This document shows, piece by piece, positions 1 to 8,288 of a stretch of 47,071 nt of DNA. Source of the stretch: REEB85 sp018971455 (lineage in GTDB: Bacteria; Pseudomonadota; Alphaproteobacteria; Acetobacterales; Acetobacteraceae); contig JAGWNT010000018.1 of the NCBI GenBank assembly GCA_028871195.1, positions 1 to 47,071 of the forward strand, given 5' to 3'. Each line of letters opens with the position of its first letter. Within the stretch, counting starts at the first letter, position 1. The notes under the pieces are model-generated. The model saw only the letters and a program-made list of their open reading frames with translations. It was not told where the DNA came from and did no database searches. A program made the position numbers and the translations under genes.

Positions 1-930
1 GGCATTTGCGGCTCGGACCTGCATTACTACCACGATGGCGGCTTTGGCACGGTGCGGGTGCGCGAGCCGATGATCCTCGGCCACGAGATCGCCGGAGAGG
101 TGATCGAGATCGGCTCGGCGGTGCGCACGCTGGCGCCGGGCATGCGCGTGGCGGTGAACCCGAGCCGGCCCTGCGGGGCGTGCCGCTACTGCCTGGAGGG
201 CCAGGCCCAGCATTGCCTGGAGATGCGCTTCTACGGCAGCGCCATGCGCATGCCCCATGTGCAGGGCGGCTTCCGGGAGATCCTGGTCTGCGAGGCGGCG
301 CAGGCGGTGGTGGTGCCGGAGGGGGTCTCCCTCCAGCACGCCGCCTTCGCCGAGCCGCTGGCGGTGTGCCTGCATGCCGCGCGCCAGGCCGGGCCGTTGC
401 TGGGCAGGCGCGTGCTGGTCACCGGCACCGGGCCGATCGGGGCGCTGGCGATCCTGGTGGCGCGCCATGCCGGGGCGCGCGAGGTGGTGGCGACCGACCT
501 CGTCGCCGAGCCGCTGGCGGTGGCGCGGCGCATCGGCGCGGACCTAGCACTCAATCTGCGCGAGGACCCCGCGGGGCTGGAGCGCTTCGCCGCCGACAAG
601 GGGTATTTCGATGTGGTGTTCGAGGCCTCCGGCGCGGGGCCGGCGCTGGTCGGCGCGCTGCATGCCGCGCGCCCGGGTGCGACCATCGTGCAGATCGGCA
701 TCGGCGGGGAGACGGCGCTGCCGCTGAACCTTGTGGTGGCCAAGGAGATCGCGCTGCGCGGCACGTTCCGCTTCCATGAGGAGTTCGCCTGGGCGGTGGA
801 TTTCATCGCCAGCGGCGCGATCGACGTGGCCCCCCTGCTCAGCGCCACCGTGCCGATCGATGACGCCGTCCAGGGCTTCAACCTCGCCTCCGACCGGAAA
901 AAGGCCATGAAGGTCCAGATCGCGCTGTAA
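1..930 (+). CDS. idnD: L-idonate 5-dehydrogenase-like zinc alcohol dehydrogenase (5' truncated)
   Basis: The reading frame is open from the first base, so the true start lies before the window; 309 residues remain. It is a medium-chain zinc-dependent dehydrogenase. The visible N-terminus reads GICGSDLHYYHDGG and contains the catalytic-zinc Cys, followed by LGHE. The structural-zinc cysteines lie in CGACRYCLEGQAQHC. The Rossmann loop is GTGPIGALA. The segments MRFYGSAMRMPHVQGGF and KGYFDVVFEASG match what I remember of E. coli IdnD, which oxidises L-idonate to 5-ketogluconate with NAD(P). Only the N-terminal 30 or so residues appear to be missing. It converges on the chemoreceptor gene with 7 bases between the stops. 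Family assignment is firm; substrate is inferred and could be another polyol. Confidence 0.85.
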   Translation, partial: GICGSDLHYYHDGGFGTVRVREPMILGHEIAGEVIEIGSAVRTLAPGMRVAVNPSRPCGACRYCLEGQAQHCLEMRFYGSAMRMPHVQGGFREILVCEAAQAVVVPEGVSLQHAAFAEPLAVCLHAARQAGPLLGRRVLVTGTGPIGALAILVARHAGAREVVATDLVAEPLAVARRIGADLALNLREDPAGLERFAADKGYFDVVFEASGAGPALVGALHAARPGATIVQIGIGGETALPLNLVVAKEIALRGTFRFHEEFAWAVDFIASGAIDVAPLLSATVPIDDAVQGFNLASDRKKAMKVQIAL

Positions 931-937
931 GAGCGGG

Positions 938-2968
938 TTACGCGGCGCGTACCGGTGCGACGGCCGGGGCCTGCGGCAGGCGCGCCATGACCTGATCGAC
1001 GAGCCCGAGCGTCCGCGCGTCCTGCCGGAAGACCAGGCCAATGGTTTGCGCCGCCGTCCGGGCGACCCGGGCCGGGATGGGCGCATCGATGCCTGGAATG
1101 TGGAGCTGCGCCTCTTCGCCGGCCTGGATGGCGACCTCTCCGCGTAGCGCGATGCCGCTGCGCGAGAGGTCGATGGCCGCCAGCGGCGCCGTTCGGTTCT
1201 CGAATTGCGGACCGTAGCGGAGCTGAGCCTGCAGGCCGGGCGCCGGCACGCGTTCGTATTTGCGGCGGTCATCGTCCGCGGCCTGTGCTGCGACGAGGAA
1301 CTGATCGACCTCCTCGCGCAGCGTCACCGTCTGGCGGTGCACGTCGTCGGCCGCGCCGAGCACGGAGAGGCTGCTGGCGCCGGCCTGGTCGGCGACGCCG
1401 GACAGCTCGCCCATCGCCTGGGTGACGCCGCCGGTGGCGATGAACACCGACTGCACGGCCGCGGCGATCTCACGCGTGGCGGTGCCCTGCTGGTTGATCG
1501 AGCTGGCGATCTCGGCGGCGGCGACATGCACGCGCTCGATCGCGCTGCTGACGCCGGTGATGGCGCGCGCGGCGTCGCTGGTCGAGGCGCGGATCGCGGC
1601 GATGCGGCTGCCGACCTCCGCCGTCGCCTTGTGGGTCTGCGCCGCCAACGCCTTCACCTCGTTGGCCACCACGGCAAATCCCTTGCCGGCCTCGCCGGCG
1701 CGCGCGGCCTCGATGGTCGCATTGAGCGCCAGCAGATTGGTCTGCCCGGCAATGTCCGAGATCAGCTGGACCACGTTGCCGATTTCGCCGGCCGAAGCGA
1801 TCAGCTCGCGCAACATCCGATCGGATTGTTCGGTCGCCTCCACCGCCGCGCCGGCGGCCGAGGTGACGGCGCCGATCTGCCGGCCGATCTCGTCCGCGCT
1901 GGCCGCCATCTCCTCGGTGGCGGCGGCCACCGATGTCAGGTTCTGCGCCGCCTCGTTGGCGCCGGCGGCGGTGTCCGCGGTCTGCGCGCGGGTGGTCTCC
2001 GCCGCCTTGGCCATGCTGTCGGCCGAGGCGCGCATCTTGTCGATGGCCGCTGAGAGCAGCCCCAGCACGGCTGAAACCGAGGCGCCGAATTCCTGTGTGT
2101 GCTCCTCCATGACCAGCTGCCGGCGGTCGCGCGCCGCCCGCGTGGTCGCCGACACGCTCTCCAGGCGCACCCTTTCCCGCGCGCCGTCGCGCAGGACCAT
2201 GAGCGAGCGCGCCAGCGCGCCGAATTCGTCGCCGCGCTCCAGCCCCGGCACCTCGGCGTCGAGCTCGCCGCGGGCCAGGCGCCGGGTCGCCACGTCGAGC
2301 GCATCGACGGGACGGGCGATGCCGCGACCGAGCAGCCAGATGACCGCGCCGACGATGCCGCCGGCGAGGGCGGTGAGCCCGGCCAGCCCGGCGACCAGGC
2401 GCCATTCGGCGGCGACCAGATCGTCAACATAGACGCCGGTGCCGATCACCCAGCCCCACGGCTTGAAGCCCTGGACGTAGGACATCTTGGGCACTGGCGC
2501 GCTGCTCCCGGGCTTTGGCCACATGTAGGAAACGACCCCGGCGCCATGGCGGCGCACCATGCGCACGAAGGCGGCAAACATGTGAAAGCCGGTGGGATCC
2601 GCCAGCCCGCCGACATCCTTCCCCTCCAGCGCCGGCGAGATGGGGTGCATGACGACGGTGGGGCCCATGTCGTTGACCCAGACATATTCGCTGCCGCCGT
2701 AGCGGAGCTTGCGCAATGCCGCGAGGGTGGCGAGCTGGGCCGCCTGCCGGGTCATCCGCCCGGCCTGTTCCTCGGCCTGATAGCCGGCGGCGATGGCGCC
2801 GGCGCTCTGCGCCACGGCGCGCAGCGTCGCCACCCGGTCCGACACGAGCCGGCCCGCTTCGATGCGATAGACGCCGACCGACACCAGCACCAGCGCCAGG
2901 ACGGCAACGAAGGTTGCGACGTGCAGGCGTATCCGTACCGAACGGTCCGAGAGGCGAAGGCGCTTCAT
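938..2968 (-). CDS. Methyl-accepting chemotaxis protein with Cache sensor and C-terminal PilZ domain
   Basis: A 676-residue membrane chemoreceptor. Order: TM1 about 15-34; a periplasmic single-Cache region about 36-190, with the typical stretch GGSEYVWVNDMGPTVVMHP; TM2 about 193-214; HAMP about 215-267; and an MA signalling domain about 300-560 containing the conserved hairpin tip (TNLLALNATIEAARAGEAGKG). An extra C-terminal PilZ domain starts near 567. It shows both c-di-GMP-binding motifs: RKYER (569-573, RxxxR) and DLSRSG (600-605, D/NxSxxG). The receptor therefore probably joins ligand sensing to c-di-GMP level, as known for Azospirillum Tlp1. No C-terminal CheR/CheB-tethering pentapeptide is visible. 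The gene is monocistronic, divergent from the Hint protein gene, with an FNR-type box upstream. The ligand is unknown; Cache domains of this kind often bind small carboxylates. Confidence 0.93.
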   Translation of the reverse strand: MKRLRLSDRSVRIRLHVATFVAVLALVLVSVGVYRIEAGRLVSDRVATLRAVAQSAGAIAAGYQAEEQAGRMTRQAAQLATLAALRKLRYGGSEYVWVNDMGPTVVMHPISPALEGKDVGGLADPTGFHMFAAFVRMVRRHGAGVVSYMWPKPGSSAPVPKMSYVQGFKPWGWVIGTGVYVDDLVAAEWRLVAGLAGLTALAGGIVGAVIWLLGRGIARPVDALDVATRRLARGELDAEVPGLERGDEFGALARSLMVLRDGARERVRLESVSATTRAARDRRQLVMEEHTQEFGASVSAVLGLLSAAIDKMRASADSMAKAAETTRAQTADTAAGANEAAQNLTSVAAATEEMAASADEIGRQIGAVTSAAGAAVEATEQSDRMLRELIASAGEIGNVVQLISDIAGQTNLLALNATIEAARAGEAGKGFAVVANEVKALAAQTHKATAEVGSRIAAIRASTSDAARAITGVSSAIERVHVAAAEIASSINQQGTATREIAAAVQSVFIATGGVTQAMGELSGVADQAGASSLSVLGAADDVHRQTVTLREEVDQFLVAAQAADDDRRKYERVPAPGLQAQLRYGPQFENRTAPLAAIDLSRSGIALRGEVAIQAGEEAQLHIPGIDAPIPARVARTAAQTIGLVFRQDARTLGLVDQVMARLPQAPAVAPVRAA

Positions 2969-3096
2969 GTCGCTGCCTGATCCGTCATGTCGTTGCGGGC
3001 TCCGTCATGCCACGGCCTGCTTCGGTTCGGCCGATCGATGCGGAGCCTAGACGGCAAACCTTACCCAAGCGTGTGCGCGCGGCCCGCCGCCTTGAA

Positions 3097-3110
3097 TTGA
3101 CCCGGATCAA
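3097..3110. promoter_or_regulatory. FNR/FixK/FnrL-type binding site
   Basis: TTGACCCGGATCAA fits the alphaproteobacterial FnrL/FixK2 consensus TTGAY-N4-RTCAA at every defined position. It lies in the 160-bp divergent region, about 135 bp upstream of the chemoreceptor start and 25-49 bp upstream of the candidate starts of the Hint protein. Spacing suits activation of the chemoreceptor better than of the Hint gene. Binding is inferred. Confidence 0.55.
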
Positions 3111-3128
3111 TGCCATCATGGCCGCCGC

Positions 3129-5498
3129 GTGCCAGACAGGCGCGTTGGAGGAATGCGGGCATCGCGCGTGGCGTCCTATCCTGTCATTTTCAGCGCCTAC
3201 CACGGGAGCAACGACTCAGGCCTGTGGATCACCGACGGCACCTCGGCCGGAACGTGGGAGCTGGCGGTGCCGGGCGTCGCCTACGACATGAACGCGAGCG
3301 CCTTCACGCCCCTGCTCGGGCGCCTGCTGTTCGCGGGCATGGGCACCCAGGGGGGCCAATCCCTGTGGGTGACCGACGGCACCGGGGCGGGCACGACGGA
3401 AATCCTCACCCCCGCCATGCTGCCACCGGCACAGAGCGGATTCCGCCCGGCCGACCTCACGCCCTACAACGGCAAGATCATCCTGAGCGGATTCAATGCC
3501 GCCTGGCTTGACGGATTATGGGTGAGCGACGGCACCGCCGCCGGCACCAGCGAAATCCCGGTCGCCGGCGCCAATACCACGCCGGGCGGCGGCCTCTCGC
3601 CGCAGGAGCTCACGCCCCTCAACGGCAAGCTGGTGTTCGACGGCGTGGACAGCGTGGGCAACCAGCTGTGGATCACCGACGGGACCTCGGCCGGCACCCA
3701 TGTCGTGCCGGTCTCCGGCCAGGATGCGGCCGGCCTCGCGCCCCACGGTTTCACGGTGCTCGGCAACCTGGTGCTGTTCGGCGGCTACTCCAGCGAGACC
3801 GGCAACCCCTACCGCCTGTGGGCCAGCGACGGCACGAGCGCCGGAACCACCATGCTGGCCAGCGGCAGCGCCGCGGCGCTGATCGATCCCGGCAATCTCA
3901 CCATCTTCGGCAACAAGGCCCTCCTTACCTCGTCCCTTCTTACAATCCATATGCTGTGGGTGACCGACGGCACGCCGAGCGGGACGGTGCCGCTATCGGT
4001 GGCGAACACGAATTCATCCACCTTCAATCCGGGTGATCTCACGCCGCTGGGCGGCCATGTGCTGTTCGCCGCGACCGACGCGGGCGGCCTGGGCGGATTA
4101 TGGTCCTCCGACGGCACGTCCGCCGGCACCACCGAACTCGCCGTGGCCGGCGCCAGCGCCACGATCGGCGTCAGCGCCTGGTACATCACGCCCTTCGCCG
4201 GCGGCACCAAGGCGGTGTTCGAGGGCGTCGATGCCGGCAACCAGTATTCCCTGTGGGTGACCGACGGCACCGCGGCCGGCACGCAGGAACTGGTGGTGCC
4301 GGGGCTCGCCATGGCGCTCACCTCGGCGCAATTCCCCGGCTACCTCGTCCCCGGCCCGAATTTCTACGCCATGGGCAACCAGGTCTATTTTTCCGTGCCG
4401 GATCCGTTCACCTCGCGCGACCTCTGGATCACCGACGGCACCGTGGCCGGCACGCGCGAGATCGCCCCGGCCGGGGTCGGCATCGGCGGCCTCAACCCGA
4501 TGACCTTCGGCGCCTTCTGCTATGCGGCCGGCACGCGGATCGGCACGCCGTCCGGCGATATCGCGATCGAGGATCTCCACCCCGGAGACGCGGTGCTGCG
4601 CGCCCGTGGCGGCACCGCGCGCGTGCGCTGGATCGGCCGCCGCCATGTCGATTGCCGCCGCCACCCGCGGCCATGGGATATTCTGCCGGTGCGCATCACG
4701 GCCGGCGCCTTCGGGCGCGGCCTGCCGGTGCGCGACCTCGTGCTGAGCCCGGACCACGCCGTGTTCACCGGCGGCGTGCTGATCCCCGTCCGCTATCTGC
4801 TCAACGGCGCCACAATCATCCAGCAGAAGGCCGCCGCCATCGACTATCTGCATCTGGAGCTCGACGCCCACGACGTCATTCTCGCCGAGGGCCTGCCCGC
4901 CGAAAGCTACCTCGACACCGGCAATCGCGGCGCCTTCGCCAATGGCGGCGCGGCGATCCAGCTTCATCCTGAATTCGCGCGTGATGTGTGGGCCCGCGAG
5001 GGCTGCGCGCCCCTCGTGCTCGACGGGCCTCGGCTGGTCGCGGCCCGGCGCCGCCTGCTCGCGGAGGCGGCGGCACTCGGCCACGGCCTTACCATCGAGC
5101 CGGCGCTGCGGGTGTTCGCGGACGGCGTCCGGCTGACGCCCGGTGCGGATGGCCGCAGCTGGCGCCTGCCGGCGGCGGCCCGCACCGTCCGCCTGCGCTC
5201 GCGGCGCTGGACGCCGGCGCATACCCGCCCGGGCGAGGCCGACACCCGCACGCTCGGCGTCGCCGTGGCCAAGCTCACCCTCGACGGCGTGGCCATCCCG
5301 CTCACCGATCCGCGCCTGTCATCCGGCTGGCACGATCCCGAGGCCGACTGGCGCTGGACGACCGGGGATGCCGGACTGGCGCTGGCCGGCGTGCGCGAGA
5401 TTGCCTTCGATGTCGTCATGACCGGCACCTATTGGACCGGTGGCCCCGTGCGGCCGGCCAGCCGGGCCGCCACCCCCGCCCGCCCGCTCCGGCGCTAG
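3129..5498 (+). CDS. Secreted DGT-repeat protein with Hint_2 domain
   Basis: A 789-residue protein in two parts. The N-terminal 460 residues carry nine copies of a motif like LWxTDGTxAGT, spaced about 44-58 residues (DGT codons near 3232, 3370, 3526, 3676, 3829, 3961, 4108, 4258 and 4432). Such regular spacing suggests a beta-propeller or beta-solenoid. From about 462 comes a Hint_2 domain: FCYAAGTRIGTPSG with nucleophile Cys464, DLHPGDAVLR, and SPDHAVF with His543. Hint domains of this class are common in large extracellular proteins of Acetobacteraceae and Rhodobacteraceae and are thought to self-cleave or cross-link; no downstream intein His-Asn is seen. No Sec signal is visible, so export by a C-terminal type I signal is possible. 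The start is uncertain: GTG at 3129, or ATG at 3153 where GGAGG lies only one base away. The stop shares CTAG with the convergent aliB stop. Confidence 0.85.
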   Translation: MPDRRVGGMRASRVASYPVIFSAYHGSNDSGLWITDGTSAGTWELAVPGVAYDMNASAFTPLLGRLLFAGMGTQGGQSLWVTDGTGAGTTEILTPAMLPPAQSGFRPADLTPYNGKIILSGFNAAWLDGLWVSDGTAAGTSEIPVAGANTTPGGGLSPQELTPLNGKLVFDGVDSVGNQLWITDGTSAGTHVVPVSGQDAAGLAPHGFTVLGNLVLFGGYSSETGNPYRLWASDGTSAGTTMLASGSAAALIDPGNLTIFGNKALLTSSLLTIHMLWVTDGTPSGTVPLSVANTNSSTFNPGDLTPLGGHVLFAATDAGGLGGLWSSDGTSAGTTELAVAGASATIGVSAWYITPFAGGTKAVFEGVDAGNQYSLWVTDGTAAGTQELVVPGLAMALTSAQFPGYLVPGPNFYAMGNQVYFSVPDPFTSRDLWITDGTVAGTREIAPAGVGIGGLNPMTFGAFCYAAGTRIGTPSGDIAIEDLHPGDAVLRARGGTARVRWIGRRHVDCRRHPRPWDILPVRITAGAFGRGLPVRDLVLSPDHAVFTGGVLIPVRYLLNGATIIQQKAAAIDYLHLELDAHDVILAEGLPAESYLDTGNRGAFANGGAAIQLHPEFARDVWAREGCAPLVLDGPRLVAARRRLLAEAAALGHGLTIEPALRVFADGVRLTPGADGRSWRLPAAARTVRLRSRRWTPAHTRPGEADTRTLGVAVAKLTLDGVAIPLTDPRLSSGWHDPEADWRWTTGDAGLALAGVREIAFDVVMTGTYWTGGPVRPASRAATPARPLRR

Positions 5499-6667
5499 CG
5501 CGGGCCGGGGCGCGCGGGCTCGGCGTGTTGCACGGCGATCCTGCCGGCCCGCTCGCGGGCGACGATCATCTTCATGATCTGGGCCGTGCCGTCGCCGATC
5601 TCGAGGCCCATGACATCGCGCAGGCGCTGCTGGTGCGGAAGGTCGAGCGACCAGCCATAATGCCCATGCGTCAACAGGCATTGATGGATCACCTCCACCG
5701 CCGTTTTCGGCCCGAGCCATTTGCACATCGCGGCCTCGGCGGTGTGCGGCGCGCCGGCGTCGCGCAGGTGCAGCGTATGGTAGCAAAGCTGGCGGATGGC
5801 GGCGATCAGCCCCTCGCCCTCGGCCAGCGGGAAGGTGACGCCCTGATATTGCGCGATCGGCGCGCCGAAGGCCTCGCGCTCCTTGACATAGGCCCAGCTT
5901 TCGTCGAGCGAAGCCTGCGCGGTGGCGCAGCATTGCAGGCCGATCAGCGCGCGCGAATAGTCGAAGCCTTGCATCACCTGGACGAAGCCCATCCCTTCCT
6001 CGGCCAGGCGATGATCCACCGGGACGCGGACATCGTCGAAGAAGATCGAGCCGCGGCCGACCGCCTTGCTGCCGAGATCGGTGAAGCGCGAGCGGGCAAT
6101 GCCCGGCAGGTCCATCGGCACGAGGAAGGCCGACACGCCGCGGGCGCCCGAACGAGGTGCGCCGGTGCGCGCGAACACCACCGCGGCGTCGGCCTGATCG
6201 GCCAGGCTGATCGAGGATTTCTCGCCGTTGAGCACATAGCAATCACCATCCCGCCTGGCCGAGAGCGCGAGCCGTGCCGCGTCCGATCCGCCGCGCGGCT
6301 CGGTCAGTGCGAGGGCGAGCAATGCCTCGCCGGCCACCGCGCGGCCGATCCAGTGCTCGGCCAGCGCGGGTCTGGCATGGCGGGCGATGATCTGGCCGTT
6401 CAGGGAGGTGAGAAGCTGCACGTAGGACACGTTGAGGTCGCCATGAGCGAGCGCCTCGATCACGACGCCCGCGGTCTCGGCCGACTGGCCGAGGCCGCTG
6501 AAGCGCTCGGGCAGATCAACGCCGATGAGGCCGAGCGCGCCCATGTCGCGCAGCAGCGCGCGGTCGATCCGCCCCTCCGCCTCGCGCGCCATGAAACCGG
6601 GCGCCAGCCGCTCGGCGGCAAAGCGCCGGGCGGTGTCGCGGAATGCCAGCTGCTCTTCGGAGAACAT
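5495..6667 (-). CDS. aliB: Acyl-CoA dehydrogenase, probable cyclohexanecarboxyl-CoA dehydrogenase
   Basis: A 390-residue soluble FAD acyl-CoA dehydrogenase, the family's usual length. Start ATG at 6667 (MFSEEQLAFRD), one base after the badI stop, so translation is probably coupled. The flavin/substrate-binding block is ALTEPRGGSDAARL and the C-terminal block is MGLEIGDGTAQIMKMIVARERAG. SISLADQADAAVVFARTG and GFDYSRALIGLQCCATAQASLDESWAYVKEREAFG look like the AliB/BadJ group, which oxidises cyclohexanecarboxyl-CoA to cyclohex-1-enecarboxyl-CoA. The operon with badI and badH supports that role. Family is certain; substrate rests on remembered similarity plus context. No aliA ligase or badK hydratase follows it, unlike in Rhodopseudomonas palustris. 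Confidence 0.8.
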   Translation of the reverse strand: MFSEEQLAFRDTARRFAAERLAPGFMAREAEGRIDRALLRDMGALGLIGVDLPERFSGLGQSAETAGVVIEALAHGDLNVSYVQLLTSLNGQIIARHARPALAEHWIGRAVAGEALLALALTEPRGGSDAARLALSARRDGDCYVLNGEKSSISLADQADAAVVFARTGAPRSGARGVSAFLVPMDLPGIARSRFTDLGSKAVGRGSIFFDDVRVPVDHRLAEEGMGFVQVMQGFDYSRALIGLQCCATAQASLDESWAYVKEREAFGAPIAQYQGVTFPLAEGEGLIAAIRQLCYHTLHLRDAGAPHTAEAAMCKWLGPKTAVEVIHQCLLTHGHYGWSLDLPHQQRLRDVMGLEIGDGTAQIMKMIVARERAGRIAVQHAEPARPGPR

Positions 6668-6668
6668 G

Positions 6669-7451
6669 TCAGAGCTGGTGCTTGCGGAAATCGGGTTTGC
6701 GCTTCTCGTTGAAGGCGCGCACGCCTTCCTTCGATTCCTCGCTGGCGTAGTACATGCCGAGCGCCTGCATCCCCATGCCGGATATGCCGCGAATGCCGTC
6801 GCTGTCGGCGTTGAAGCTGCGCTTGGCAATGGCGATGGCGGTGGGGCTGCGCTCCATGATCTCGGCGCACCACCTCTCCACCTCGGCGTCGAGCTGGTCG
6901 TGCGGCACCACGGCGTTCACCAGGCCCATCTCGTACGCCTGGGCGGCGGTGTAGCGGCGGCACAGGTACCAGATCTCACGCGCGCGCTTCTCGCCGACGA
7001 TGCGGGCGAGGTAGGCGGTGCCGAAGCCGGGATCGACCGAGCCAACCTTGGGCCCGACCTGGCCGAACTGCGCCTTGTCGGAGGCGATGGTGAGGTCGCA
7101 CAGCGTGGCGAGCACGTTGCCGCCGCCGATGGCATAGCCCTGCACGCGGGCGATCACCGGCTTGGGAACGTCGCGGATGATGCCTTGCAATTCCTCCACC
7201 GGCAGGCCGATCATGCCGCGGCCGTCATACTGGCCCTGGTGGGCGGACTGGTCGCCGCCGGTGCAGAAGGCGCGATCTCCCGCACCCGCCAGCACGATGA
7301 CGCCCACCGCCTTGTCCCAGCCGGCGCGGTTGAAGGCGTGGATCAGCTCCTCGCAGGTCTTTCCGCGAAAGGCGTTCATCACGTGCGGACGATTGATGGT
7401 GATGCGGGCGGTGCCGTCCGCCACGTCGAACAGAATGTCTTCATAGGTCAT
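6669..7451 (-). CDS. badI: 2-ketocyclohexanecarboxyl-CoA hydrolase
   Basis: A 260-residue crotonase-fold enzyme, the same length as R. palustris BadI. BadI hydrolytically opens the ring of 2-ketocyclohexanecarboxyl-CoA to pimeloyl-CoA. Long segments fit BadI as I know it: NRPHVMNAFRGKTCEELI, VIVLAGAGDRAFCTGGDQS, DVPKPVIARVQGYAIGGGN, FGQVGPKVGSVDPGFGTAYL and ERSPTAIAIAKRSFN. It belongs to the MenB-like branch (DGRGMIGLP loop). GGAG lies upstream of the ATG, 11 bases after the badH stop. It is the middle gene of badH-badI-aliB. Pimeloyl-CoA would then enter beta-oxidation. No oddity in catalytic regions is apparent. Confidence 0.92.
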   Translation of the reverse strand: MTYEDILFDVADGTARITINRPHVMNAFRGKTCEELIHAFNRAGWDKAVGVIVLAGAGDRAFCTGGDQSAHQGQYDGRGMIGLPVEELQGIIRDVPKPVIARVQGYAIGGGNVLATLCDLTIASDKAQFGQVGPKVGSVDPGFGTAYLARIVGEKRAREIWYLCRRYTAAQAYEMGLVNAVVPHDQLDAEVERWCAEIMERSPTAIAIAKRSFNADSDGIRGISGMGMQALGMYYASEESKEGVRAFNEKRKPDFRKHQL

Positions 7452-7462
7452 GCGGGTGCTCC

Positions 7463-8230
7463 TCAACCGGCCATCGTCAGGCCGCCGGACACGCTGATCA
7501 CCTGCCCGGTGATGAAGGCCGCGTCGTCGCTGGCAAAAAACAGGATGGCGCCGGGCAGGTCTTCCGGCTCGCCGATGCGGCCCATGGGCACGGCGCGGCG
7601 GAAGGCCTCTTCCAGCTTCTCGGGATTTCCGGCGCCCTGCTTGTAGCCCTCGAACAACGCCGTATGGGTGGCGCCCGGGCAGACCACGTTCACCGTCAGC
7701 CCGTGGCGCGCATGCTCGCGCGCCAATGTCTTGGAGAAGCCGATCAGCCCGGATTTGCAGGCGGCATACACCGCCTCGCCCGAGGAACCGACGCGGGCGG
7801 CATCCGAGGCGATGTTGACGATCCGCCCGCCGCCCTGCGCCAGCATGCCGGGCAGCACCGCGTGGTGCATGTTGAGCGCGCCGACGAGGTTGATGGCGAT
7901 CAGCTTCTGCCATTCCGCCGGCGTGCTGTCCTTGAACAGACGGAAGATGTCCCAGCCGGCATTGTTCACCAGCACGTCCACCCGCCCATGGCGCGCCAGC
8001 ACGCCGGCCACGGCGGCGCTCACGCCGGAATGGTCGGTGATGTCGCAGGCCACCGCCTCGGCCCGGCCGCCTGCGGCCGCGATCTCCGCCGCGACGCGGC
8101 CGGCGGCGGCGAGATCGACGTCGAACACCTGCACCACCGCCCCTTCGGCGGCGAAACGCCGGCAGGTCGCCCCCCCGATCCCGCCGCCGCCGCCGGTCAC
8201 GATGACGATCCTGCCCGCCACTCCGCGCAT
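7463..8230 (-). CDS. badH: 2-hydroxycyclohexanecarboxyl-CoA dehydrogenase
   Basis: A 255-residue short-chain dehydrogenase that oxidises 2-hydroxycyclohexanecarboxyl-CoA to the 2-keto thioester with NAD. The cofactor loop is TGGGGGIGGATCRRF and NNAG is present. The catalytic tetrad region includes IVNIASDAARVGSSGEAVYAA...K, with Ser and Tyr in their SDR places. The tail VISVSGGLTMAG and LAREHARHGLTVNVVCPG match BadH. I chose ATG 8230 because GGGAGGGG lies just before it and it gives the BadH length; an upstream in-frame start at 8251 would add seven residues without a better site. First gene of the minus-strand operon, divergent from badR. Confidence 0.92.
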   Translation of the reverse strand: MRGVAGRIVIVTGGGGGIGGATCRRFAAEGAVVQVFDVDLAAAGRVAAEIAAAGGRAEAVACDITDHSGVSAAVAGVLARHGRVDVLVNNAGWDIFRLFKDSTPAEWQKLIAINLVGALNMHHAVLPGMLAQGGGRIVNIASDAARVGSSGEAVYAACKSGLIGFSKTLAREHARHGLTVNVVCPGATHTALFEGYKQGAGNPEKLEEAFRRAVPMGRIGEPEDLPGAILFFASDDAAFITGQVISVSGGLTMAG

Positions 8231-8266
8231 TGCCCCTCCCGCCGCCAGCACTCTGGCATTCCAGAT

Positions 8267-8279
8267 ATAGCAATGCTAT
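8267..8279. promoter_or_regulatory. Candidate BadR operator
   Basis: ATAGCA-A-TGCTAT is a perfect 6-bp-arm palindrome with a single central base. It is flanked by a looser GATAT (8264-8268) / ATATC (8283-8287) pair. It sits in the 58-bp gap between badH and badR, where the sequence turns AT-rich. MarR-family repressors usually bind such palindromes in the divergent promoter they control. Binding by BadR is inferred. Confidence 0.5.
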
Positions 8280-8288
8280 GACATATCC

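Noticed and set aside
3220..4445. Regular DNA repeats that could be a CRISPR-like array
   Set aside because: The repeats are in frame, degenerate at the DNA level and encode the DGT protein motif; spacing is about 132-174 bp.
4098..5222. A 374-codon minus-strand frame opposite the Hint domain
   Set aside because: No recognisable motif and composition typical of an antisense shadow; the Hint reading frame has clear domain motifs.
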